Shown here one piece after another: positions 43,046-51,425 of a stretch of 64,000 nucleotides of DNA. The DNA lies in the NCBI RefSeq assembly GCF_002220365.1, contig NZ_MTHB01000255.1, positions 1-64,000 of the forward strand, written 5' to 3'. How positions within the stretch are numbered: the stretch's first letter is position 1; the number at the start of each line of letters is the position of its first letter. A program made the translations under genes and the position numbers. The DNA is from Caballeronia sordidicola (GTDB lineage: Bacteria; Pseudomonadota; Gammaproteobacteria; Burkholderiales; Burkholderiaceae). The notes under the pieces were generated by a model that saw nothing but the letters and a program-made list of their open reading frames with translations, was not told where the DNA came from and did no database searches.

Positions 43046-44299
43046 ATGGCAGAGATCAAGAACTACACGCTCAATTTCGGTCCGCAACATCCGGCCGCGC
43101 ACGGTGTGCTGCGCCTTGTGCTGGAACTGGACGGCGAAGTGATTCAGCGCGCCGATCCGCATATCGGCCTGTTGCATCGCGCGACTGAAAAGCTCGCGGA
43201 ATCGAAGACATTCATTCAGTCCGTGCCGTACATGGACCGTCTCGACTACGTGTCGATGATGGCCAACGAGCACGGCTACGTGCTGGCGATCGAGAAGCTG
43301 CTCGGCATCGACATCCCCATTCGCGCGAAATATATCCGCGTGCTGTTCGACGAAATCACGCGCGTGCTGAACCACCTGATGTGGATCGGCTCGCACGCGC
43401 TCGACGTCGGCGCCATGGCGGTGTTTTTGTACGCATTCCGCGAACGCGAAGACCTGATGGACGTGTACGAAGCGGTCTCCGGCGCACGGATGCACGCAGC
43501 GTATTACCGTCCGGGCGGCGTGTATCGCGATCTGCCTGACGCAATGCCGCAATACAAAGCGTCGAAAATCCGCAATGCGAAGGCGTTGTCGCGGATGAAC
43601 GAAACCCGTCAGGGTTCGTTGCTCGATTTTATCGAAGAGTTTTTCGGCCGGTTTCCGAAGTGCGTCGACGAGTACGAGACGCTGCTGACCGATAACCGTA
43701 TCTGGAAGCAGCGGCTGGTCGGTATCGGCGTAGTCAGTCCTGAGCGCGCGTTGCAGCTCGGCATGACCGGCGCGATGCTGCGCGGCTCGGGCATTGAATG
43801 GGATCTGCGCAAGAAGCAGCCGTACGAAGTCTATGATCAGCTCGACTTTGACATTCCAGTCGGCGTGAACGGTGACTGCTACGACCGTTATCTCGTGCGC
43901 GTGGAAGAGATGCGTCAGTCCACCCGCATCGCGAAACAATGTATTGACTGGCTTCGCAAGAATCCAGGCCCTGTGATGGTCGACAATCACAAGATTGCGC
44001 CGCCGTCGCGCGTCGGCATGAAGACCAACATGGAAGAGCTGATTCACCATTTCAAGCTCTTCACGGAAGGTTTTCACGTTCCCGAAGGCGAGACCTACGC
44101 GGCAATCGAGCATCCGAAGGGCGAGTTTGGCATCTATCTGATTTCTGACGGTGCAAACAAGCCGTATCGACTGAAGATTCGTGCTCCGGGTTATGCGCAT
44201 CTTGCTTCGCTCGACGAAATGGCTCGCGGTCACATGATTGCGGATGCGGTGACGATCATCGGCACGCAGGACATCGTGTTCGGTGAGATCGATCGCTGA
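43046..44299 (+). CDS. nuoD: NADH-quinone oxidoreductase subunit D
   Basis: 417-residue 49-kDa-type subunit that with NuoB forms the quinone-binding site. N-terminal NFGPQHPAAHGVLRLVLELDGE includes the quinone-site His; SVPYMDRLDYVSMM and the C-terminal GTQDIVFGEIDR are diagnostic. It is followed by about 150 bp without a gene before nuoE. Confidence 0.97.
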   Translation: MAEIKNYTLNFGPQHPAAHGVLRLVLELDGEVIQRADPHIGLLHRATEKLAESKTFIQSVPYMDRLDYVSMMANEHGYVLAIEKLLGIDIPIRAKYIRVLFDEITRVLNHLMWIGSHALDVGAMAVFLYAFREREDLMDVYEAVSGARMHAAYYRPGGVYRDLPDAMPQYKASKIRNAKALSRMNETRQGSLLDFIEEFFGRFPKCVDEYETLLTDNRIWKQRLVGIGVVSPERALQLGMTGAMLRGSGIEWDLRKKQPYEVYDQLDFDIPVGVNGDCYDRYLVRVEEMRQSTRIAKQCIDWLRKNPGPVMVDNHKIAPPSRVGMKTNMEELIHHFKLFTEGFHVPEGETYAAIEHPKGEFGIYLISDGANKPYRLKIRAPGYAHLASLDEMARGHMIADAVTIIGTQDIVFGEIDR

Positions 44300-44457
44300 G
44301 ATGCAGTCGAGAGGATTTTGCGCCGCACTACGCCGGTCTGCACGCGCAACAGCGTTGAGCATGCCGGCGAACCAACAACAGCAGGACGCCAGGTCTGCCG
44401 CAAAAGAAGGGCGCGGCGGGTTTTCGTTCGGTAGGAACTGAAAGAGTCGTGTCTGAA

Positions 44458-44943
44458 ATGATCTCAGCTGAAGGCCTGAAAGAAATCGATCGCGCGATCG
44501 CGAAATATCCCGTGGACCAGAAACAGTCCGCGGTGATGTCGGCGTTGACCGTCGCTCAGGAAGAGCACGGCTGGCTATCGCCGGAACTGATGCAGTTCGT
44601 GGCCGACTACCTCAGCATGCCCGCCGTGGCCGTGCAGGAAGTGGCGACGTTCTACACCATGTACGACACCGCGCCGGTCGGCAAACACAAGATCACGCTC
44701 TGTACGAACCTGCCGTGCCAACTCGGTCCGGACGGCGGCTCGGAAAGCGCTGCGCAATACCTGAAGCAAAAGCTCGGCATCGACTTTGGTGAAACCACCG
44801 CCGACGGCAAATTCACCTTGAAAGAAGGCGAATGTTTCGGCGCGTGCGGCGATGCCCCCGTGATGCTCGTGAACAATCACCGTATGTGCAGTTTCATGAG
44901 TCGCGAGCGGATCGACACGCTCCTCGAGGAACTATCGAAATGA
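44458..44943 (+). CDS. nuoE: NADH-quinone oxidoreductase subunit E
   Basis: 161-residue thioredoxin-like subunit of the NADH-dehydrogenase module. [2Fe-2S] ligands are in TLCTNLPCQLG and GECFGACGDAP. GTG 44449 is an alternative start three codons upstream. Its stop overlaps the nuoF start (ATGA), so the two are translationally coupled. Confidence 0.95.
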   Translation: MISAEGLKEIDRAIAKYPVDQKQSAVMSALTVAQEEHGWLSPELMQFVADYLSMPAVAVQEVATFYTMYDTAPVGKHKITLCTNLPCQLGPDGGSESAAQYLKQKLGIDFGETTADGKFTLKEGECFGACGDAPVMLVNNHRMCSFMSRERIDTLLEELSK

Positions 44944-46265
44944 CGTCTCTTCACGACCGCCACATCCAGCCCCTGATCCTCGCCGGCCTCAATGGCGACA
45001 ACTGGCACCTCGAAGACTATGTGGCGCGCGGCGGTTACGCCCAGCTGCGCCGCATCCTCGAAGAAAAAATTCCCCAGGAGCAGGTCATTGCCGACGTCAA
45101 GGCGTCGGGCCTGCGCGGCCGCGGCGGTGCGGGTTTTCCGACCGGTCTCAAATGGAGCTTCATGCCGCGTCAGTTTCCGGGGCAGAAGTACCTCGTCTGC
45201 AATTCGGACGAAGGCGAACCGGGTACGTTCAAAGACCGCGACATCCTGCGCTGGAATCCGCATTCGCTGATCGAAGGCATGGCCATCGGCGCGTATGCCA
45301 TGGGCATCACGGTCGGCTACAACTATATTCACGGCGAGATTTTCGAGGTCTACAAGATCTTCGAACAGGCGCTTGAAGAAGCGCGTGCGGCCGGTTATCT
45401 CGGTGCCAATATTCTGGGCTCGGGCTTCTCGTTCGAACTGCATGCGCACCATGGTTACGGCGCGTATATCTGCGGCGAAGAAACTGCGTTGCTCGAGTCG
45501 CTGGAAGGCAAGAAAGGCCAGCCGCGCTTCAAGCCGCCGTTCCCGGCGAGCTTCGGCGTATATGGCAAGCCGACCACGATCAACAACACCGAAACGTTCG
45601 CAGCCGTGCCGTTCCTGCTGGCTATAGGTCCGCAGAAGTATCTCGAGATCGGCAAGCCGAACAACGGCGGCACGAAGATCTTCTCGGTGGCCGGCGACGT
45701 CAATTTCCCTGGCAACTTCGAAGTGCCGCTTGGTACGTCGTTCGCCACCTTGCTCGATCTGGCTGGCGGCGTGCGCGGCAAGTCGGTGAAAGCGGTGATC
45801 CCGGGTGGATCGTCGGCACCGGTGATTCCAGGCGAGATCATGTTGAACACCGACATGGACTATGACGCCATCGCGAAAGCCGGATCAATGCTCGGTTCGG
45901 GCGCCGTGATCGTGATGAACGAAACGCGCTGCATGGTGCGCTCGCTGCTGCGTCTTTCGTACTTCTATTACGAAGAGTCGTGCGGTCAATGCACCCCTTG
46001 CCGTGAAGGGACGGGCTGGCTGTATCGCGTGGTGCATCGGATTGAACACGGACTCGGGCGCAAGGAAGACCTGGACCTGCTGAACTCGGTCGCCGAAAAC
46101 ATCATGGGCCGCACCATCTGTGCTCTCGGCGACGCGGCGGCCATGCCGGTTCGCGGCATGCTGAAGCACTTCTGGGACGAATTCGAATATCACGTCGAGC
46201 ATAAACATTGTCTCGTCGACGGACATGCGCATCACGCGCCTGCGTCCGAAGCGCTTACCGCGTGA
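44940..46265 (+). CDS. nuoF: NADH-quinone oxidoreductase subunit F
   Basis: 441 residues from ATG 44940. It binds NADH and FMN and holds cluster N3. FMN/NADH motifs GLRGRGGAGFPTGLKW and CNSDEGEPGTFKDR; the cluster ligands are in ESCGQCTPCREGTGW plus a later Cys in GRTICALGD. The longer frame from 44832 is a shadow within nuoE. Confidence 0.97.
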   Translation: MTSLHDRHIQPLILAGLNGDNWHLEDYVARGGYAQLRRILEEKIPQEQVIADVKASGLRGRGGAGFPTGLKWSFMPRQFPGQKYLVCNSDEGEPGTFKDRDILRWNPHSLIEGMAIGAYAMGITVGYNYIHGEIFEVYKIFEQALEEARAAGYLGANILGSGFSFELHAHHGYGAYICGEETALLESLEGKKGQPRFKPPFPASFGVYGKPTTINNTETFAAVPFLLAIGPQKYLEIGKPNNGGTKIFSVAGDVNFPGNFEVPLGTSFATLLDLAGGVRGKSVKAVIPGGSSAPVIPGEIMLNTDMDYDAIAKAGSMLGSGAVIVMNETRCMVRSLLRLSYFYYEESCGQCTPCREGTGWLYRVVHRIEHGLGRKEDLDLLNSVAENIMGRTICALGDAAAMPVRGMLKHFWDEFEYHVEHKHCLVDGHAHHAPASEALTA

Positions 46266-46296
46266 TCAGTGATCAGGCCAAGGACCGTTCCCCATC

Positions 46297-48636
46297 ATGG
46301 TTGAATTAGAAATCGACGGCAAAAGTGTAGAAGTCCCAGAAGGCAGCATGGTGATCCAGGCTGCGCATAAGGTCGATACATACATTCCTCACTTTTGCTA
46401 TCACAAGAAACTGTCGATCGCGGCGAACTGCCGGATGTGCCTGGTCGAAGTCGAGAAAATGCCGAAGGCGGTTCCCGCCTGCGCCACGCCGGTATCGGCG
46501 GGCATGATCGTGCGCACGAAATCGGACAAGGCCGTGAAGGCGCAGCAGTCCGTGATGGAATTCCTGCTGATCAATCACCCGCTCGATTGCCCGATCTGCG
46601 ATCAAGGCGGCGAATGTCAGTTGCAGGATCTGGCCGTGGGTTACGGCAAGTCACAGTCGCGCTACAACGAAGAAAAGCGCGTCGTGTTCCACAAGAACGT
46701 CGGACCGCTGATCTCGATGGAAGAGATGACGCGTTGCATCCATTGCACGCGTTGCGTCCGTTTCGGTCAGGAAGTGGCCGGCGTGATGGAACTCGGCATG
46801 CTGGGTCGTGGGGAGCATTCGGAAATCACGTCGTTCGTTGGCAAGACGGTGGACTCGGAACTGTCGGGCAACATGATCGACCTGTGCCCGGTCGGCGCGT
46901 TGACGAGCAAGCCGTTTCGCTATAGCGCCCGTACGTGGGAGTTGTCGCGCCGCAAGTCGATCAGCCCGCACGATTCCGTCGGCGCGAACCTGGTCGTGCA
47001 AGTAAAGAACAACCGCGTGATGCGCGTTCTGCCGATGGAAAACGAAGCCGTCAACGAATGCTGGATCTCGGACAAGGATCGCTTCTCGTATGAAGCGCTG
47101 AACAGCGACGAACGTCTCACGCAGCCCATGCTGAAGCAGGGCGGCAAGTGGATCGAGACCGACTGGCAAACGGCGCTGGAATATGTGGCCAAGGGTATCA
47201 AGGGCATTACGGCAGATCACGGCGCGAATCAGATCGCGGCCCTTGCTACGCCGCATAGCACCGTCGAAGAACTGTATCTGCTGAAGCAATTCGCTGAAGG
47301 CGTGGGGTCGCCGAATGTCGACTTCCGTCTGCGTCAGAGTGACTTTTCGGCGCCGGTGTCGGACAGCGCGCCGTGGCTTGGTATGAAGATCGCAGACCTG
47401 ACGAATATCGACACGGCGTTTGTGGTCGGTTCGTTCCTGCGTCGCGATCATCCGCTGTTAGCGGCACGACTGCGTCAGGCCGCCAAGGGCGGGGCGATGC
47501 TCACGTTCCTGAACGCGACCAATGACGACTCGCTGATCCCGGCTGCGCATCGCGTCGTCGCGGCGCCGTCGGAATGGCTCGACCGCCTCGGCAGTCTGGC
47601 CGCAGCGGTGGCTGAAGCACGTGGCGTTGCGGTGCCGGAAGCGTTCGCTGGACATGAAGCGTCGGCGGCAGCGAAAGATATTGCCGCGTCGTTGTCGGCG
47701 GGTGAAAAGCGCGTGGTGTTGCTCGGCAACAGCGCGGTTCAGCATCCGCAGTTTGCGCAGATCCAGGCGGTATGCCAGTGGATCGCTGACAACACCGGCG
47801 CCACGCTGGGTTTTTTGACGGAAGCGGCCAATACGGTAGGCGCACATCTCGTCGATGCACTGCCGGGCGCAGGCGGACTGAACGCACGTGAAGTATTCGA
47901 ACAGCCGCGCAAGGGTTACGTGCTGTTCAACGTCGAGCCCGCATTCGATACCGCCAACCCAGCTCTTGCGCTCGCCGCATTGAAGCAGGCAGAAATGGTT
48001 GTCGCATTGTCGGCATTCAAGCATGGCGCCGATTACGCCGACGTGCTGCTGCCGATCGCGCCGTTCACGGAAACATCGGGCACGTTCGTCAACGCTGAAG
48101 GTACCGCGCAGACGTTCAACGGCGTGGTGCGCCCGCTGGGCGAAACGCGTCCGGGCTGGAAGGTGCTGCGCGTGCTCGGCAGCATCCTCGGCCTGAAGGG
48201 TTTCGAATTCGAAACGGCCGAAGACGTCCGCGACGCCGCATTGGGCACAGGCGATCTGACGGCGCGTCTGTCGAACAAGACGAACGTGGCGATCAAGGCG
48301 GTGCCGAAAGCGGCTGCTGTGAAGCAAGGCAGCTACGAACGTCTCGCCGACACGCCGATTTATCACGCCGACGCATTGTCGCGTCGCGCTGAATCGTTGC
48401 ATCTGACGGCTGCGGCGCGCGACGCGAACGTGGTCGGCCTGCCGACGTCACTGTTCGAGAAACTTGGTCTGAAAAACGGCGACGCAGTACGTGTTGCTCA
48501 AGGTGATCTCGCGGTGGTCCTTCCGGCAGTTCGCGACGCGAACCTGGCGGAAAGCGTGGTGCGTGTATCGGGCGGAACGTCGGCCGGTGCAGCGCTCGGG
48601 GCTCTGTTCGGTGAACTGGTAGTGGAGAAGGCGTAA
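46297..48636 (+). CDS. nuoG: NADH-quinone oxidoreductase subunit G
   Basis: 779-residue Fe-S chain subunit. The N-terminal [2Fe-2S] domain has CYHKKLSIAANCRMCLVE; then CPICDQGGECQLQD and the 4Fe-4S ligand set CIHCTRCVRFGQE...CPVGAL. The extra Cys motif of Escherichia coli cluster N7 is absent (the position reads RRKSISPHDSVGA). The molybdopterin-type C-terminal domain is complete. The stop is immediately followed by the nuoH ATG. Confidence 0.96.
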   Translation: MVELEIDGKSVEVPEGSMVIQAAHKVDTYIPHFCYHKKLSIAANCRMCLVEVEKMPKAVPACATPVSAGMIVRTKSDKAVKAQQSVMEFLLINHPLDCPICDQGGECQLQDLAVGYGKSQSRYNEEKRVVFHKNVGPLISMEEMTRCIHCTRCVRFGQEVAGVMELGMLGRGEHSEITSFVGKTVDSELSGNMIDLCPVGALTSKPFRYSARTWELSRRKSISPHDSVGANLVVQVKNNRVMRVLPMENEAVNECWISDKDRFSYEALNSDERLTQPMLKQGGKWIETDWQTALEYVAKGIKGITADHGANQIAALATPHSTVEELYLLKQFAEGVGSPNVDFRLRQSDFSAPVSDSAPWLGMKIADLTNIDTAFVVGSFLRRDHPLLAARLRQAAKGGAMLTFLNATNDDSLIPAAHRVVAAPSEWLDRLGSLAAAVAEARGVAVPEAFAGHEASAAAKDIAASLSAGEKRVVLLGNSAVQHPQFAQIQAVCQWIADNTGATLGFLTEAANTVGAHLVDALPGAGGLNAREVFEQPRKGYVLFNVEPAFDTANPALALAALKQAEMVVALSAFKHGADYADVLLPIAPFTETSGTFVNAEGTAQTFNGVVRPLGETRPGWKVLRVLGSILGLKGFEFETAEDVRDAALGTGDLTARLSNKTNVAIKAVPKAAAVKQGSYERLADTPIYHADALSRRAESLHLTAAARDANVVGLPTSLFEKLGLKNGDAVRVAQGDLAVVLPAVRDANLAESVVRVSGGTSAGAALGALFGELVVEKA

Positions 48637-49701
48637 ATGGGCTTGTTCGATACGATCAACGCAGGCGGGACGCAGATTCTCGGCGTCGCCTGGCCGACGG
48701 TGTGGGCGTTAGTCCGCATTCTCGTGGTCTCGGTAGTGATCCTGCTGTGCGTGGCGTACCTGATTCTTTGGGAACGCAAGCTCATCGGCTGGATGCACGT
48801 GCGTCTCGGCCCGAATCGCGTGGGTCCGCTCGGTCTGTTGCAGCCGATCGCCGACGTGCTGAAGCTGTTGCTGAAGGAAGTGATTCAGCCAACGCAAGCG
48901 AGCCGCTGGATCTACCTGATCGCGCCAATCATGACCGTGGTGCCCGCGTTTGCGGTGTGGGCGGTGATTCCGTTCCAGGCCAAAGCGGTGCTCGGCGACG
49001 TCAACGCGGGCTTGCTCTACGTGATGGCGATTTCGTCAGTCGGCGTGTACGGCGTGATTCTCGCCGGCTGGGCGTCGAACTCGAAGTACGCGTTCCTCGG
49101 CTCGATGCGCGCGGCCGCCCAGATGGTGTCATACGAAATCTCGATGGGTTTCGCGCTCGTCGTCGTGCTGATGGTGACCGGCAGCCTGAATATGTCGGCC
49201 ATCGTGGTGTCGCAGGAACACGGTATTTTCGCGGGCTGGGGTATCAACTTCCTCTCGTGGAACTGGCTGCCGCTGTTGCCCATGTTCGTTGTGTATTTCG
49301 TGTCGGGCATTGCTGAAACGAACCGCCACCCGTTCGACGTGGTGGAAGGCGAGTCGGAGATCGTCGCGGGCCACATGATCGATTATTCGGGCATGGCGTT
49401 CGCGCTGTTCTTCCTGGCCGAGTACATCAACATGATCGTGATCTCTGCGATCGCAACCACGTTGTTTCTTGGCGGTTGGAGCGCACCGTTCGGTTTCCTG
49501 TCCTTCATCCCGGGCATTTTCTGGTTCGTGCTGAAGATCTTCTTCCTGCTGTCGGTGTTCATCTGGGCCCGTGCGACGTTTCCGCGTTATCGCTACGACC
49601 AGATCATGCGTCTCGGCTGGAAAATCTTTCTGCCGGTGTCGGTGGTGTGGGTGGTCGTGGTCGGTTTCTGGATCATGTCGCCGCTGAACATCTGGAAATA
49701 A
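48637..49701 (+). CDS. nuoH: NADH-quinone oxidoreductase subunit H
   Basis: 354-residue membrane subunit joining the peripheral and membrane arms. Conserved ERKLIGWMHVRLGPNRVGPLGLLQPIADVLKL, the quinone-loop SGIAETNRHPFDVVEGESEIVAGHMIDY and ARATFPRYRYDQ. Eight helices are expected. No gap after nuoG. Confidence 0.97.
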   Translation: MGLFDTINAGGTQILGVAWPTVWALVRILVVSVVILLCVAYLILWERKLIGWMHVRLGPNRVGPLGLLQPIADVLKLLLKEVIQPTQASRWIYLIAPIMTVVPAFAVWAVIPFQAKAVLGDVNAGLLYVMAISSVGVYGVILAGWASNSKYAFLGSMRAAAQMVSYEISMGFALVVVLMVTGSLNMSAIVVSQEHGIFAGWGINFLSWNWLPLLPMFVVYFVSGIAETNRHPFDVVEGESEIVAGHMIDYSGMAFALFFLAEYINMIVISAIATTLFLGGWSAPFGFLSFIPGIFWFVLKIFFLLSVFIWARATFPRYRYDQIMRLGWKIFLPVSVVWVVVVGFWIMSPLNIWK

Positions 49702-49719
49702 TGGGCGGATGAAATAACC

Positions 49720-50208
49720 ATGAACGCACTACAGAATTTCTTTAAGACGTTTTTCCTGACCGAGTTGCTGAAGGGTCTGGCGCTGACAGGTGGCTATCTG
49801 TTCCAGCGCAAGATCACGGTTCAGTTCCCGGAAGAGAAGACGCCTATCTCTCCGCGTTTCCGTGGCCTGCATGCATTGCGTCGTTACGAAAACGGCGAAG
49901 AGCGATGCATCGCGTGCAAGCTGTGCGAAGCGGTGTGCCCGGCGCTCGCCATCACGATCGAATCGGAAACGCGTGCCGACAACACGCGCCGTACCACGCG
50001 CTACGACATCGACCTGACCAAGTGCATCTTCTGCGGTTTCTGTGAAGAAAGCTGCCCGGTCGATTCGATCGTCGAAACGCACATCCTCGAGTATCACGGC
50101 GAGAAGCGCGGCGACCTGTATTTCACGAAAGACATGCTGCTCGCAGTGGGCGACCGTTATGAAACGGAGATTGCTGCTGCGAAGGCGGCCGATGCGCCTT
50201 ATCGGTAA
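49720..50208 (+). CDS. nuoI: NADH-quinone oxidoreductase subunit I
   Basis: 162-residue ferredoxin-like subunit with two 4Fe-4S sites (N6a, N6b): CIACKLCEAVCPA and CIFCGFCEESCPV. An amphipathic N-terminal helix docks on the membrane. 178 bp without a gene follow before nuoJ, containing only a short TTGTGT/ACACAA hairpin near 50350. Confidence 0.97.
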   Translation: MNALQNFFKTFFLTELLKGLALTGGYLFQRKITVQFPEEKTPISPRFRGLHALRRYENGEERCIACKLCEAVCPALAITIESETRADNTRRTTRYDIDLTKCIFCGFCEESCPVDSIVETHILEYHGEKRGDLYFTKDMLLAVGDRYETEIAAAKAADAPYR

Positions 50209-50386
50209 AGCGCGGTAAAGCGGAGCGGGGCAGAGCAAGTTGAATACCGCCGCGCCCCTTGCTGTTCCTGCATTTGAATTGACCTGCTGTTCCGGCCCGC
50301 GCGCCAAGGTTGTAGGTCGTGTTCTAAAAAAACGCGACTCGGCGCGCTTGTGTCAAAACACAAAGCCTAACGATGAACCGGTAATC

Positions 50387-51088
50387 ATGGAATTCACGAC
50401 CGTACTGTTTTACATCTTCGCGCTGCTGCTGGTTGTCTCGGCGCTGAAGGTGATCACTTCGCGCAATCCGGTGGCCTCCGCGCTGTTCCTCGTGCTCGCG
50501 TTCTTCAACGCGGCCGCGATCTGGATGCTGCTTGAAGCCGAATTCCTCGCCATTCTGCTGGTTCTCGTCTATGTCGGCGCGGTGATGGTGCTATTCCTGT
50601 TCGTGGTGATGATGCTGGACATCAACCTGGACGTGCTGCATGGCGACTTCAAGAAGTTCGTGCCCATAGCCAGCATCGTGGGCGCGATCATCATCATAGA
50701 AACCGCGCTGATTCTCTGGCACGGTTACGGCGCGACGGTGGCGCCGGTGCGCGACGCGATGTTGGTCAACGGGGTGGGTTCCGGCGTGGGCCCGAACGAG
50801 GTGATGTCGAACTCGCAGTTGATCGGCAAGGTCATCTACACCGACTACATCTTCGCGTTTGAAATCGCCGGCCTGATCCTGCTGGTGGCAATCATCGCAG
50901 CCGTCTCGCTGACCGTTCGCGAGAAGAAGGACAGCAAGCGCCAGCGCATCAGCGACCAGGTCAAGGTACGTGCGCAAGATCGCGTGCGGATCGTCAAGAT
51001 GAAGTCCGAGACAGAAGCGCCGGACGCCACGACCAATCCGCCCGTGACCGGCAATGCCGGCGCCGGCACGGTCGACAACAAAGGCTGA
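50387..51088 (+). CDS. nuoJ: NADH-quinone oxidoreductase subunit J
   Basis: 233 residues from ATG 50387 (MEFTTVLFYIFALLL); the upstream frame from 50240 is not conserved. Five transmembrane helices with the VYVGAVMVLFLFVVMMLDI signature. The C-terminus has a hydrophilic extension of about 55 residues (Lys/Arg then Asn/Thr/Gly-rich) beyond the Escherichia coli length of 184. Confidence 0.95.
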   Translation: MEFTTVLFYIFALLLVVSALKVITSRNPVASALFLVLAFFNAAAIWMLLEAEFLAILLVLVYVGAVMVLFLFVVMMLDINLDVLHGDFKKFVPIASIVGAIIIIETALILWHGYGATVAPVRDAMLVNGVGSGVGPNEVMSNSQLIGKVIYTDYIFAFEIAGLILLVAIIAAVSLTVREKKDSKRQRISDQVKVRAQDRVRIVKMKSETEAPDATTNPPVTGNAGAGTVDNKG

Positions 51089-51102
51089 GGAGATAAATAA
51101 CC

Positions 51103-51408
51103 ATGTTGAGTCTTGCCCACTACCTTGTGCTTGGCGCGATCCTTTTCGCGATCAGCATCGTCGGCATTTTTCTGAATCGACGTAACGTGATCATCATCCT
51201 GATGGCAATCGAACTGATGCTGTTGGCGGTCAACACGAACTTCGTCGCCTTCTCGCATTATCTCGGCGACATCCACGGACAGATCTTCGTGTTCTTCGTG
51301 CTGACGGTCGCGGCGGCTGAAGCCGCAATCGGCCTCGCTATCCTGGTCACGTTGTTCCGCAGTCTCGACACGATCAATGTCGAAGATCTCGATCAGCTCA
51401 AAGGTTAA
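51103..51408 (+). CDS. nuoK: NADH-quinone oxidoreductase subunit K
   Basis: 101 residues, three helices, with the conserved membrane Glu pair in IMAIELMLLAVN and TVAAAEAAIGLAIL, part of the central proton-channel line. 14 bp after nuoJ. Confidence 0.97.
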   Translation: MLSLAHYLVLGAILFAISIVGIFLNRRNVIIILMAIELMLLAVNTNFVAFSHYLGDIHGQIFVFFVLTVAAAEAAIGLAILVTLFRSLDTINVEDLDQLKG

Positions 51409-51425
51409 TTTCAGGCAAGACAGAT

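Noticed and set aside
42317..44362. 681-codon reverse frame opposite nuoC/nuoD
   Set aside because: Spans two real genes and their junction; composition is typical of antisense frames.
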